Positions 53,188 to 60,464 of a stretch of 64,000 nucleotides of DNA are shown one piece after another (position 1 is the first letter of the stretch; every line of letters starts with the position of its first letter). Below the pieces are notes generated by a model. It was not told where the DNA came from, did no database searches, and was given only the letters and a program-made list of their open reading frames with translations. The stretch is from assembly GCA_964451375.1 (NCBI GenBank), contig CAYVIN010000012.1, forward strand, positions 1 through 64,000. Reading direction: 5' to 3'. A program made the translations under genes and the position numbers. Source of the DNA: JAGXQV01 sp964451375. GTDB taxonomy: Bacteria; Pseudomonadota; Gammaproteobacteria; Burkholderiales; Sulfuricellaceae.

Positions 53188-53814
53188 TCAGGCTGTATCG
53201 GCTTGGCATTTGCGGGTGATGGCATCAGTAAGAACCGATTCAAGATGGTTAAGGTCGGCGTCCAGCCATTCCAATGGCAAATCCACGAAGCGGGCGGCGG
53301 CTTCGGCGGCGGCGTTGAAATCGGTGGAGCAGGGAGTGCGGATGGCGATCATCTTTTTGTGGCTGCTATGGAAAATTTCCCTGACCACCGTGATTTTATT
53401 TCCGAAACACTCTGTGATCATGGGTTCCCAGCTCAGCGCCCAATCCTCCAGAAGGAAATAGGCCCCCAGCGAAAGTTCCTCCATAAAACGCTCGTAGCCC
53501 AGCAGCATAACGATACAGTTCTGGCCGTGGGTGCGCAGGGTATGGTGTTTTTCCAGAATGTCGTCCATGCGAGGGTGGCAGCTGCCGTAAAAAACAATGG
53601 TCTGCCGCCCTTTCTGGTCATCGAAATCCAGCGTGGTGTCCAGCTGGCTGTACAGCTTGTCGAAATAATTGTGCAGCGACGAAACCAGAAACTGGGTCTC
53701 GATGTTCCAGCCATTTTTTTTGATGAGGAACTCGACTTCCTTGTGGAGAATGCCGCAGCCCACCATGACCAAGGGTTGGGTGGTGGCAACAAGTGGGGGC
53801 AGGGTGGGGGTCAT
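53188..53814 (-). CDS. DUF1638 protein of the corrinoid operon
   Basis: A 208-residue soluble protein matching the DUF1638 pattern: VMVGCGILHKEVEFLIKKNGWNIETQFLVSSLHNYFDKL, then VFYGSCHPRMDDI and LGYERFMEE. DUF1638 genes often sit with corrinoid methyltransferases; their function is not known. Conserved Cys and His (GCG, CHP) suggest metal or cofactor contact. It overlaps the methyltransferase gene by 4 bases, so the two are translationally coupled. Confidence 0.8.
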   Translation of the reverse strand: MTPTLPPLVATTQPLVMVGCGILHKEVEFLIKKNGWNIETQFLVSSLHNYFDKLYSQLDTTLDFDDQKGRQTIVFYGSCHPRMDDILEKHHTLRTHGQNCIVMLLGYERFMEELSLGAYFLLEDWALSWEPMITECFGNKITVVREIFHSSHKKMIAIRTPCSTDFNAAAEAAARFVDLPLEWLDADLNHLESVLTDAITRKCQADTA

Positions 53815-54839
53815 GGGTAACGTCCATATTCAAAGGCAGCCTCAAGCATTGCCTTGATGTTGACTTCGGGTACCGACAGAGGCATGACACCCGTGCCGAG
53901 GAGAAAATGACCGCCAGTCATGCCGATCTCGCACATGCGCCTGACCTCGGCACGGGTTTGCTCGGGTGTCCAGTTAATCATCCGAATGTCGTCTATGACG
54001 CCGCAGGTCAGTCCCTTGTCGCCGACAGTTGCCTTGGCTTCCGCCAAGTCCGCCATCGGGCTGATGTAATAGACGCTAATGCCGAGTTCGCTCCGCACTT
54101 GTTCAATAACGTTGTTGAAGGGGGCCATCCCGCAGTAATAAACTACGCCGCCTACACCATCCGGTTCTAGGTCGCGCTTCATCCAGGGCAGGGAAAATTC
54201 CTGGAAGCGTTTCATCCCGACGAAGGACGTTGATCCGAAGGGCGTGGAGTAGACCAGCACGTTCGCTCCCGCCGCCCGATAGGCGGCAATTTCCTTGCGG
54301 AAGAATTCCGAACACTTACGGAGCAGTTCGTCGCGCACATCCGCAGGCCCCATCATCAGTAACTCCAGCCATTTTTCCATACCCATCAGGATGGCCGGCA
54401 AGGTGGTGGAGGCAGTGATGTAAGCACAGATGGGATGAGTGTCACCTACCTCTTCCCGGAGAATTTTCAGGCATTTTGCCGTCTCCTCCCAGGCTTGATG
54501 GGCGGTGAGATCGCGGGGAACCTCAAGTTTTTCGATATCGGCGTAATCCTTGATGACAAAATCAGCGACATTGGGTGCGCCATTGTCGTCGAAAAGAATT
54601 TCGTTGCAGCCCAGCAATTCGGCTTCCTTGCCGACATAAAACAGGCTCCACACATTGTCGTAGCCGTAGCGTACGCGCATCCGCAATTGCCCGGCGGCGA
54701 CGTTTTCACCGCTGGAATAGTATTCTTTTTGCGACATGCCCAATTCACGAGCGCCCTGATCGAGAAGATTGCAGAACACCGGAATACGCGGGGCGGGCTG
54801 ACCGTTGACTGCGGCAACGAGAATTTCCAGCGGGGTCAT
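53811..54839 (-). CDS. Corrinoid-dependent methyltransferase, UroD/MtaA family
   Basis: A 342-residue TIM-barrel protein of the uroporphyrinogen decarboxylase superfamily (MTPLEILVAAVNGQPAPRIPVF at the start, AAGANVLVYSTPFGS in the middle). Together with a corrinoid protein this family transfers methyl groups to or from cobalamin rather than decarboxylating porphyrin. The usual zinc motif HxCG reads YYCG here, and the late GCE-type motif reads GTG, so metal ligation differs from MtaA/MtbA. Substrate unknown: a methyl ether, amine or thiol are possible. It overlaps both neighbours by 4 bases. Confidence 0.83.
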   Translation of the reverse strand: MTPLEILVAAVNGQPAPRIPVFCNLLDQGARELGMSQKEYYSSGENVAAGQLRMRVRYGYDNVWSLFYVGKEAELLGCNEILFDDNGAPNVADFVIKDYADIEKLEVPRDLTAHQAWEETAKCLKILREEVGDTHPICAYITASTTLPAILMGMEKWLELLMMGPADVRDELLRKCSEFFRKEIAAYRAAGANVLVYSTPFGSTSFVGMKRFQEFSLPWMKRDLEPDGVGGVVYYCGMAPFNNVIEQVRSELGISVYYISPMADLAEAKATVGDKGLTCGVIDDIRMINWTPEQTRAEVRRMCEIGMTGGHFLLGTGVMPLSVPEVNIKAMLEAAFEYGRYP

Positions 54840-55504
54840 GATTTTTTTACCTCCTGAATGAGGTCAACGATTACCCTGCTGGCGCTTACTCCGTCCCCAG
54901 CCCATCCATCGGCGCCGACTTTTTTGTATAACTCAGGGTCAAAGCGGTAAGGCGCGCCGCCAACCACGATACGGAAGCGCGCTTCGAGGCCCCGTTCCTG
55001 CAAAATCTGCCGCACTTTGCGGCATCCGTTTTCCCCTGTGGCTGAATGTACCATCATGGCCGAGATGGCGATGACTTGAGCGTCAAGAGCCAGCGCTTCT
55101 TCGACGAAGCGTTCAGCTGGGACATTGACCCCAAGGTCAACAACATCAACCATCATGGCTTTCAAACAGCCGATGACGATGCGTTTGCCCAGGGAGTGCA
55201 AGTCGCTGTAGGCGGTGCCGATGACTACTCTGCCGATTATTTCGGGTGGGTGCTGAAATTTTTCCAGCATTTTTTCGGTAACTTCCGCCGCGATTTGTGC
55301 AGTCATGAAGTGTTGAGCGAGATTCGCGTCAGGATCCTTGGCGATTATCGACATCATTTCCTCGACTGCTGGAATGACAATCTTAAAGACGATATCTTCT
55401 GCGCTAATGCCTTGTTCCAGCGCCATGTTTACAGCAGCAAATGCGGCTTCCTTGTCGGTGTCGAATACGGCTTCGTTGTATGCTTTGAGAATGTTGTCAA
55501 TCAT
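54836..55504 (-). CDS. Methyltransferase corrinoid protein
   Basis: A 222-residue methyl carrier. Residues 1-90 form the helical cap domain (ALEQGISAEDIVFKIVIPAVEEM), then the cobalamin-binding Rossmann domain with SDLHSLGKRIV, where His is the lower axial ligand of cobalt, and ISAMM and VVGGAPYRFD. The pattern is that of MtaC/MtbC/MtmC-type proteins, not of full-length methionine synthase. It overlaps the activator gene by 8 bases and the methyltransferase by 4. Confidence 0.92.
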   Translation of the reverse strand: MIDNILKAYNEAVFDTDKEAAFAAVNMALEQGISAEDIVFKIVIPAVEEMMSIIAKDPDANLAQHFMTAQIAAEVTEKMLEKFQHPPEIIGRVVIGTAYSDLHSLGKRIVIGCLKAMMVDVVDLGVNVPAERFVEEALALDAQVIAISAMMVHSATGENGCRKVRQILQERGLEARFRIVVGGAPYRFDPELYKKVGADGWAGDGVSASRVIVDLIQEVKKS

Positions 55505-57131
55505 GGTGGCTGGCCCCGGAAAAAGCTGGAGAAATGGGCTTTAATCGCAGATGGTTAATATAACGATCATCATAGTAGTTACTATAGGATAGGTTTACCG
55601 TCATTGCCTCTTTACTTAGTTCATCGAATTGTTTTTCGCCGTCGTGGCACAGCAGGGCATGTTCGCAACCTGCCAGTGTGGCGTCGGCATGAAGTTCGAT
55701 CCATTCGGGGGGGATGGACGGCAGTAGCCCAACTTGTTGGGCATTGCCTATATTCAAATGCTTTCCGAACGCGCCGCATACACAAAGTCGGCGGATATCG
55801 CACCAATCCATTCCGGCGATGGCCAGCAACTCTTCCATGGCGGCTGCAGTTGCGGCCTTGGCCCGCTGAAAGGCATCTACATCGTTATTGGTGATAGTGG
55901 TGCGCTGGTTGGCGGCGTCCAGCACAAAGCTGGAGCCGGACTGTCCGGTAAAGCGGCCCGATGGTTTCAATATTCCAGCGTCCAAAAGAACAGCCACCGC
56001 GTCAGTCAAGCCGGAACCACAAAACCCTCGTGCTGTTTCGGTACCGATGACTTCGTAATCGAACCGGGAGAGTTCATTGTTGTATCTGACGCTGCTGATT
56101 GCTCCAGATTCCGCAGACATGCCGTTCCGGATGCCAACACCTTCAAAAGCCGGCCCGCCGGGAACCGATGTGACGTATAGCCGTTGCCCATTCCATAGGG
56201 CGATTTCGGTGTTGGTGCCAAAATCCAGCAACAGCGAGCCCGAAATGCCGCCGACAAGATTGGTTGCGACCAAGTCGGCGATCAGGTCGGAACCAATGAA
56301 TCCGGCCAAAGGATGCGGCAGAGAGATGCGCGCATGGGGCAGATTCCATTGACCAAACCAGGTTGCGACATCGCATGGGGTGCATTCGATTGGAACTTGC
56401 CAGTTCTCCGGGTTGATCAGCGTTTTGCCTCCTTGACCAGTTAGCAAGGCCAGCATGGCGGTGTTGCCGACGATGGTGATTTGCCCGATTTCCGCCAGCA
56501 TTGGCCTGACTTCACCGACATCGCGAGCAAGAATGTCGCGAATGGCATGAATTATGGCGTTACGAGCAAGCTGTGCGAGCTTTTCGGGGCGTTCTGGCGT
56601 AGCAAAAGCAGCATCAAGTCGATTCAGTACATCGGCACCGAACACATTTTGCGGATTGGGGCCGCGCCGCGTGGCGATTCGCCGTCCACGCTTGCGATCC
56701 CATAAAGCGACGCGAATATGGGTGGTGCCAAGGTCAACGGCAACCCCGTATATGTGCTTTTCCAGTTCCGGCATCTGGCCAGGAGCGGGTGACAGATTTT
56801 CGGGCAGGATGCTTTTCCACTCCGAGGGTGGGGCTGGATCGTCAATCCAGATTTCTCCGTCACTCTCAAAGCGGAGTTGGCAGGCCAAACGTATTCCGGC
56901 GGCGCGGTCTCCCGGCGTGAGCTTGTTGTATTCAGCCACTGTGTGTGGATTTACCTTGCCCGTGACCCAGCGTACTGTGCAGGCGCCACACATGCCGGTG
57001 CCACCGCAGGCAGCACGGACCCGCATGTCCGTTGTATCCAGAGCGTCACGGGCTGACATGCCGTCGGGAATCTTCAGCCGCAGGGTGTTTGTTTTTCCGC
57101 AGACGACCAGGGTAATCGACGAATCATTCAT
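55497..57131 (-). CDS. Reductive activator of corrinoid proteins (RACo-like)
   Basis: A 544-residue protein that should use ATP hydrolysis to reduce inactive Co(II) in the corrinoid protein. The N-terminal 2Fe-2S ferredoxin domain has RAACGGTGMCGACTVRW with a later RLACQL. The rest is an ASKHA-type ATPase (VAVDLGTTHIRVALWD, LLDFGTNTEIALWNG, GFCGSGLTDAVAVLLDAGIL). It is the first gene of the operon RACo-corrinoid protein-methyltransferase-DUF1638. Upstream lies the terminator of the cytochrome genes. Confidence 0.9.
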   Translation of the reverse strand: MNDSSITLVVCGKTNTLRLKIPDGMSARDALDTTDMRVRAACGGTGMCGACTVRWVTGKVNPHTVAEYNKLTPGDRAAGIRLACQLRFESDGEIWIDDPAPPSEWKSILPENLSPAPGQMPELEKHIYGVAVDLGTTHIRVALWDRKRGRRIATRRGPNPQNVFGADVLNRLDAAFATPERPEKLAQLARNAIIHAIRDILARDVGEVRPMLAEIGQITIVGNTAMLALLTGQGGKTLINPENWQVPIECTPCDVATWFGQWNLPHARISLPHPLAGFIGSDLIADLVATNLVGGISGSLLLDFGTNTEIALWNGQRLYVTSVPGGPAFEGVGIRNGMSAESGAISSVRYNNELSRFDYEVIGTETARGFCGSGLTDAVAVLLDAGILKPSGRFTGQSGSSFVLDAANQRTTITNNDVDAFQRAKAATAAAMEELLAIAGMDWCDIRRLCVCGAFGKHLNIGNAQQVGLLPSIPPEWIELHADATLAGCEHALLCHDGEKQFDELSKEAMTVNLSYSNYYDDRYINHLRLKPISPAFSGASHHD

Positions 57132-57190
57132 AGGTTGGCGGGATGAGGTTGTTGTCCATGTTCATTATTGAGACAGTATGCCAGTTGAGC

Positions 57191-57218
57191 AAAAAAAAAG
57201 CCGGGCAAAAGCCCGGCT
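57191..57218 (-). terminator. Terminator of the cytochrome operon
   Basis: On the minus strand AGCCGGGC pairs with GCCCGGCT over TTTT and is followed by a run of T residues (the plus strand has nine A). It lies 26 bases after the cytochrome b stop, isolating that operon from the corrinoid operon. Confidence 0.9.
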
Positions 57219-57243
57219 AATTTCACTGCTTACGCGGAGAACG

Positions 57244-57843
57244 TTATTCGACTTCCTCCCACCCGGTGATCATCGCCTTGATGTGCGCGGTTGGGGTGTG
57301 TCCGGCGGTGGTCAGATAAACATGGGCGATCAGGAACATCAACATCATGAACGCACCGGCGGTGTGGAAGAAAGCTACCCATTCCAGCGACACGTACTTA
57401 TCGACGCCCCAAGCGTTCCAGTTGGCGTAGAACAGATAGAACCAGCCCGAAAACCACAACAGCGGCCCGATGAACAGCAGCACACCGAGATAGGCGAGGC
57501 GTTGCAGCGGGTTGTGCTTCTTCAGCGTGGTGGCGCGGAACGGGTGCGGGGCGTGGACGAATATCCCCACCGAATAGAATTTGACCATCGCCACTACTTT
57601 ATCCATGGTGGGGATGTACTGCTTCCATTCGCCGGTAGTGAAGTGCCAGAAAATCGCGAACACCCACAGGCCGATCAACGTCCAGGCGGCGGTAGTGTGG
57701 TACGCCACCGCGTGTTCGAAGCCGAATAATTTGTACGATCCATGCACCTCAAAGCCGCTGACTAGCATGAAGATGATCAGCGAAGCCTGCGACCAGTGCC
57801 AGAAACGTTCGAACTTCTTAAAGACGTAGATTTTTTCAGACAT
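57244..57843 (-). CDS. Cytochrome b561-type membrane subunit
   Basis: A 199-residue integral membrane dihaem cytochrome b. Four spans are visible, with haem-ligand candidates FWHWSQASLIIFMLVSGF, AYHTTAAWTLIGLWVFAIFWHF and WVAFFHTAGAFMMLMFLIAHVYLTT. It is of the type that links the quinone pool to periplasmic redox enzymes such as hydrogenase or thiosulfate/tetrathionate reductase. It overlaps the octahaem cytochrome gene by 8 bases, making that protein its likely partner. Confidence 0.88.
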   Translation of the reverse strand: MSEKIYVFKKFERFWHWSQASLIIFMLVSGFEVHGSYKLFGFEHAVAYHTTAAWTLIGLWVFAIFWHFTTGEWKQYIPTMDKVVAMVKFYSVGIFVHAPHPFRATTLKKHNPLQRLAYLGVLLFIGPLLWFSGWFYLFYANWNAWGVDKYVSLEWVAFFHTAGAFMMLMFLIAHVYLTTAGHTPTAHIKAMITGWEEVE

Positions 57844-59518
57844 GATGTGATCCTTTCCGCTTGCTCATGTAGATGCGGCCAGCGCCATGGGCGAGTACGC
57901 CGAGTAAGGTCAGCAGGGACAGCACCCAGCCGCCGATGTCGAGCCACTTGTTCTGATCGCCGCGCCCCGGCATGTAGATGCCTTTGATCTCCTTGAGGCG
58001 TCCGTTCTGGCTGTGGCATTGCTCGCAGGTGAGTGCGCCGGTTTTCGGTGCAACCATGTGGGTAATCGGCCAGGTCTGCTCGGTATCGACGAAACCGAAC
58101 TGTCCGCTGTAGGGCAGGCCGCCCGCTTTCATCCCGGCAGTGATTGCCTTTTGCCAGTCATAGTTGTGCCACAGCGCAGTGTCGTCTTCGCCGCCGGTGT
58201 GTTGCAGGGTCAACGTCAGGTTCACCTTGTCGTAGGGCTGCTTGCCGCGATGCACGTTGGTCGGCCAGATGCGCGACTCGGGGTCATTGGGGCCGCCGCC
58301 GACTTCGTTGATCTGCACCGTCTTGGTCGGGTCGATCTTGTCACCGATCACCTGGTACTTGGATTGCCCGTTAAACCAGCGATACTCCGGGATCACGTAG
58401 GATTCCCAGACCCAGGTGCCTTTCTTCGAGTCGAAAGCGCGTCGCCCGGCGCTGTCTTTGCGCACGAACGGTTTGCCGTCCGGCCCCATTTGGGTCGCGG
58501 TCGACCAGTCCCAACTCCGTTCGGTGCCGATGTCGTTGCGCGCGAACTCCGGGATATGGCAGGTCTGGCAGGCCACCTTGCTTGTGTGGTCGTTCAGTCT
58601 GTCCATTTTGGCCGGATGCGGCTTGTCGCCATGGCAGGACTGGCAGGCGGCGGGATTCACAGTGTCATCCTTGCCGCGAATGTGCGCCGGGCCTTTGACT
58701 GCCGCTGCAACGTTGTAACGGCTGCCGGATACTTGGTGGCTCGACGTGGCATGGCAGGTTTCGCAGGAAAAGTTCAACCCCTTCTCGTCCATATGCACAT
58801 CCAGATGTTTGCCAGGATGCTGCAACGAACTGTCGAGGTCGCCGTGTTTCGCACCATTGGCCCCGCCGCCGAAGAAGTGGCAGGAGCCGCAGTTGGTGCG
58901 GCTGGGTTTGCCGATGGTCTGCGCGACTTTCTTCAGATCGACGGCTTCGACGATCTTTCCCGATTTGGGCGGAAATTCGATGCGCTCATAGACCGGATGT
59001 CCGGCAAATCCCGGCAACTTGCGGTAGGTTCCGGTCGTGTCGTGGCACACCAGACAGTCTACGTTTTTCTCGACCTTGAAGTCGAAGCTGCTGTCCTTCC
59101 AGCCGTAGCCTGCGTGACAGGCCATGCAGTCCTTCTCGTTGGAAGTGGGGTTGGTGCAGTAGTTGTTGATGATGTTTTTCTTGCCGCGTTTCTGCCCGGT
59201 TTTGGGATCGACGGATTCCCAAGTCCAGTGTTTGGTGTGTTGCACCTGCTTGGCGGCTTCGGTGTGGCAAACCAGACAAGCTTCAGTGACTTCCGGCCCG
59301 GTATTGAAAGCCTTTTGAAGCTCCTTGAACTTGGAGTGATCCGCCGTGCTACTGCTTTGCTGCTTGGGCGCTGCGGCCTGCGGCTGGGCAGCCGCTGTTG
59401 CAGCGTTTGGCTGCGCCGCCGCCATGCCCGCAGGCGAGGTGTTGGCGAACGCTGCCGCCGACGCCAGAGCGCCGCCGAGCAGTAATGCTCCGAGCATTCT
59501 TCGTGATTTGGTGAACAT
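57836..59518 (-). CDS. Octahaem cytochrome c, tetrathionate-reductase (OTR) family
   Basis: A 560-residue secreted multihaem cytochrome. Eight CxxCH sites are present (CLVCH, CMACH, CLVCH, CGSCH, CETCH, CQSCH, CQTCH, CEQCH). The arrangement fits the Shewanella OTR family, which reduces tetrathionate, nitrite or hydroxylamine in vitro. A signal peptide is at the N-terminus, followed by a 40-residue Ala/Gln/Pro linker; unlike soluble OTR there is a C-terminal membrane span (LDIGGWVLSLLTLLGVLAHGAG) that anchors it. ATG 59518, preceded by GGGGG, is preferred over 59530. Confidence 0.88.
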   Translation of the reverse strand: MFTKSRRMLGALLLGGALASAAAFANTSPAGMAAAQPNAATAAAQPQAAAPKQQSSSTADHSKFKELQKAFNTGPEVTEACLVCHTEAAKQVQHTKHWTWESVDPKTGQKRGKKNIINNYCTNPTSNEKDCMACHAGYGWKDSSFDFKVEKNVDCLVCHDTTGTYRKLPGFAGHPVYERIEFPPKSGKIVEAVDLKKVAQTIGKPSRTNCGSCHFFGGGANGAKHGDLDSSLQHPGKHLDVHMDEKGLNFSCETCHATSSHQVSGSRYNVAAAVKGPAHIRGKDDTVNPAACQSCHGDKPHPAKMDRLNDHTSKVACQTCHIPEFARNDIGTERSWDWSTATQMGPDGKPFVRKDSAGRRAFDSKKGTWVWESYVIPEYRWFNGQSKYQVIGDKIDPTKTVQINEVGGGPNDPESRIWPTNVHRGKQPYDKVNLTLTLQHTGGEDDTALWHNYDWQKAITAGMKAGGLPYSGQFGFVDTEQTWPITHMVAPKTGALTCEQCHSQNGRLKEIKGIYMPGRGDQNKWLDIGGWVLSLLTLLGVLAHGAGRIYMSKRKGSHHV

Positions 59519-59569
59519 AGTGACCCCCATTGTTTTCAGCCATTGCTGACTGGCTTCCTAGTCATTTTT

Positions 59570-59600
59570 AACCGGGGAAAAGCGCGTGTTCTCCCCGGTT
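59570..59600. terminator. Hairpin between the DUF302 and octahaem genes
   Basis: AACCGGGGA (59570-59578) pairs perfectly with TCCCCGGTT (59592-59600). There is no T run after it on the minus strand, so partial termination or mRNA processing within the operon is more likely than a full stop. Confidence 0.5.
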
Positions 59601-59611
59601 GGTCTGGTTGC

Positions 59612-60157
59612 CTAGCAACCGCCCGCTGCTGCTGCGCCGCCACCCGCGCCGCCGGCAGGCGCCGGCTTGACCAGCGGAGGGGCGGGTTTGCTGGGGTCGA
59701 ATTCCACGAACTTGGCTTGATCTGCCGCGACCTTACCCATGATTTCACCGACCATCGGGCCGAACATCTTGCCCATCAGGCCGGCGTTCATCATGCCGAT
59801 GTAGGTTTTCCCGTCGTTTTTCTTGTAAACCGATACCTTGCAAGGCATCAGGATGGAAAGGAAGCGGATGTTGTCATCCTTGAGGATGGGGCCGGAATAT
59901 TTGGTGCTACATGCCTCGATCATCATTACCGGCAGCACGTTGCCGCCATCGGCCTCGACTGCTTTGCCGGGGTTGCGCAGGCCAGAAAGTGACCAGCCGT
60001 TGCCGACGTTTTGAATGTTTTGCTGAATGCGGGCTACGGTTTCCTCCACGCCGAACGGGCTTTGGATTTCCTTGAACATCAGTCCGCCCATCAAATTCCA
60101 CGCCAGTATGCCGACAAAGGCCATCCCAGCAACAAAACCGCCTACGAGTTTTAACAT
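59612..60157 (-). CDS. Membrane-anchored DUF302 protein
   Basis: A 181-residue protein with one N-terminal span (LVGGFVAGMAFVGILAWNLMGGLM) and a periplasmic DUF302 domain (GVEETVARIQQNIQNVGNGWSLSGLRNP, then MMIEACSTKYSGPIL and ILMPCKVSVYKK). The tail is Pro/Ala/Gly-rich and ends in GGC. GGAGG stands before ATG 60157. It is the first gene of a unit with the octahaem cytochrome and cytochrome b, which links DUF302 to periplasmic sulfur or nitrogen redox chemistry. Its exact function is unknown. Confidence 0.83.
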   Translation of the reverse strand: MLKLVGGFVAGMAFVGILAWNLMGGLMFKEIQSPFGVEETVARIQQNIQNVGNGWSLSGLRNPGKAVEADGGNVLPVMMIEACSTKYSGPILKDDNIRFLSILMPCKVSVYKKNDGKTYIGMMNAGLMGKMFGPMVGEIMGKVAADQAKFVEFDPSKPAPPLVKPAPAGGAGGGAAAAGGC

Positions 60158-60464
60158 TTTATTTTGCCTCCGCGTGTGTGGTTGATTATTGAATATTGGT
60201 TGGAGCGTGAAAGTGTCACAACCTGAAAAGCCGAACTTGCGGACAAACAAATTTCGGCTGGCGAAGCTTTTTTATAATATCAATATATCCTAATATCCTT
60301 AATTGTCAACGTTGATTTATGGTCTCTTTTAACGAGGTATCGGATAGCGATTATGGCGGGGTAATCCATTTCCTTACATCAGGAAAGGTATTGTAGAATC
60401 CAAAGCTGTTGCCCGTCGAATGTTTGTTGCGGCGGCTTACCCGAATTATCGAATGGAAAAGGCT
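60158..60464. other. Divergent promoter region
   Basis: The 307 bases between the DUF302 gene and the chemoreceptor gene contain no supported gene. The AT-rich part (60268-60320) carries a clear sigma-70-type promoter for the leftward operon. Nothing comparably clear was found for the rightward gene. Confidence 0.5.
60282..60309 (-). promoter_or_regulatory. Sigma-70 promoter of the DUF302-cytochrome operon
   Basis: On the minus strand TTGACA (60309-60304) is followed after 16 bases by TATATT (60287-60282), a near-consensus -35/-10 pair. It lies about 125 bases before the DUF302 start. Confidence 0.55.

Noticed and set aside
53811..54839. Annotation as uroporphyrinogen decarboxylase (hemE)
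   Set aside because: Coupled to corrinoid and RACo genes and lacking HemE active-site context.
58013..59485. 490-codon plus-strand frame opposite the octahaem cytochrome
   Set aside because: Shadow frame; the opposite strand has eight haem motifs and a signal peptide.
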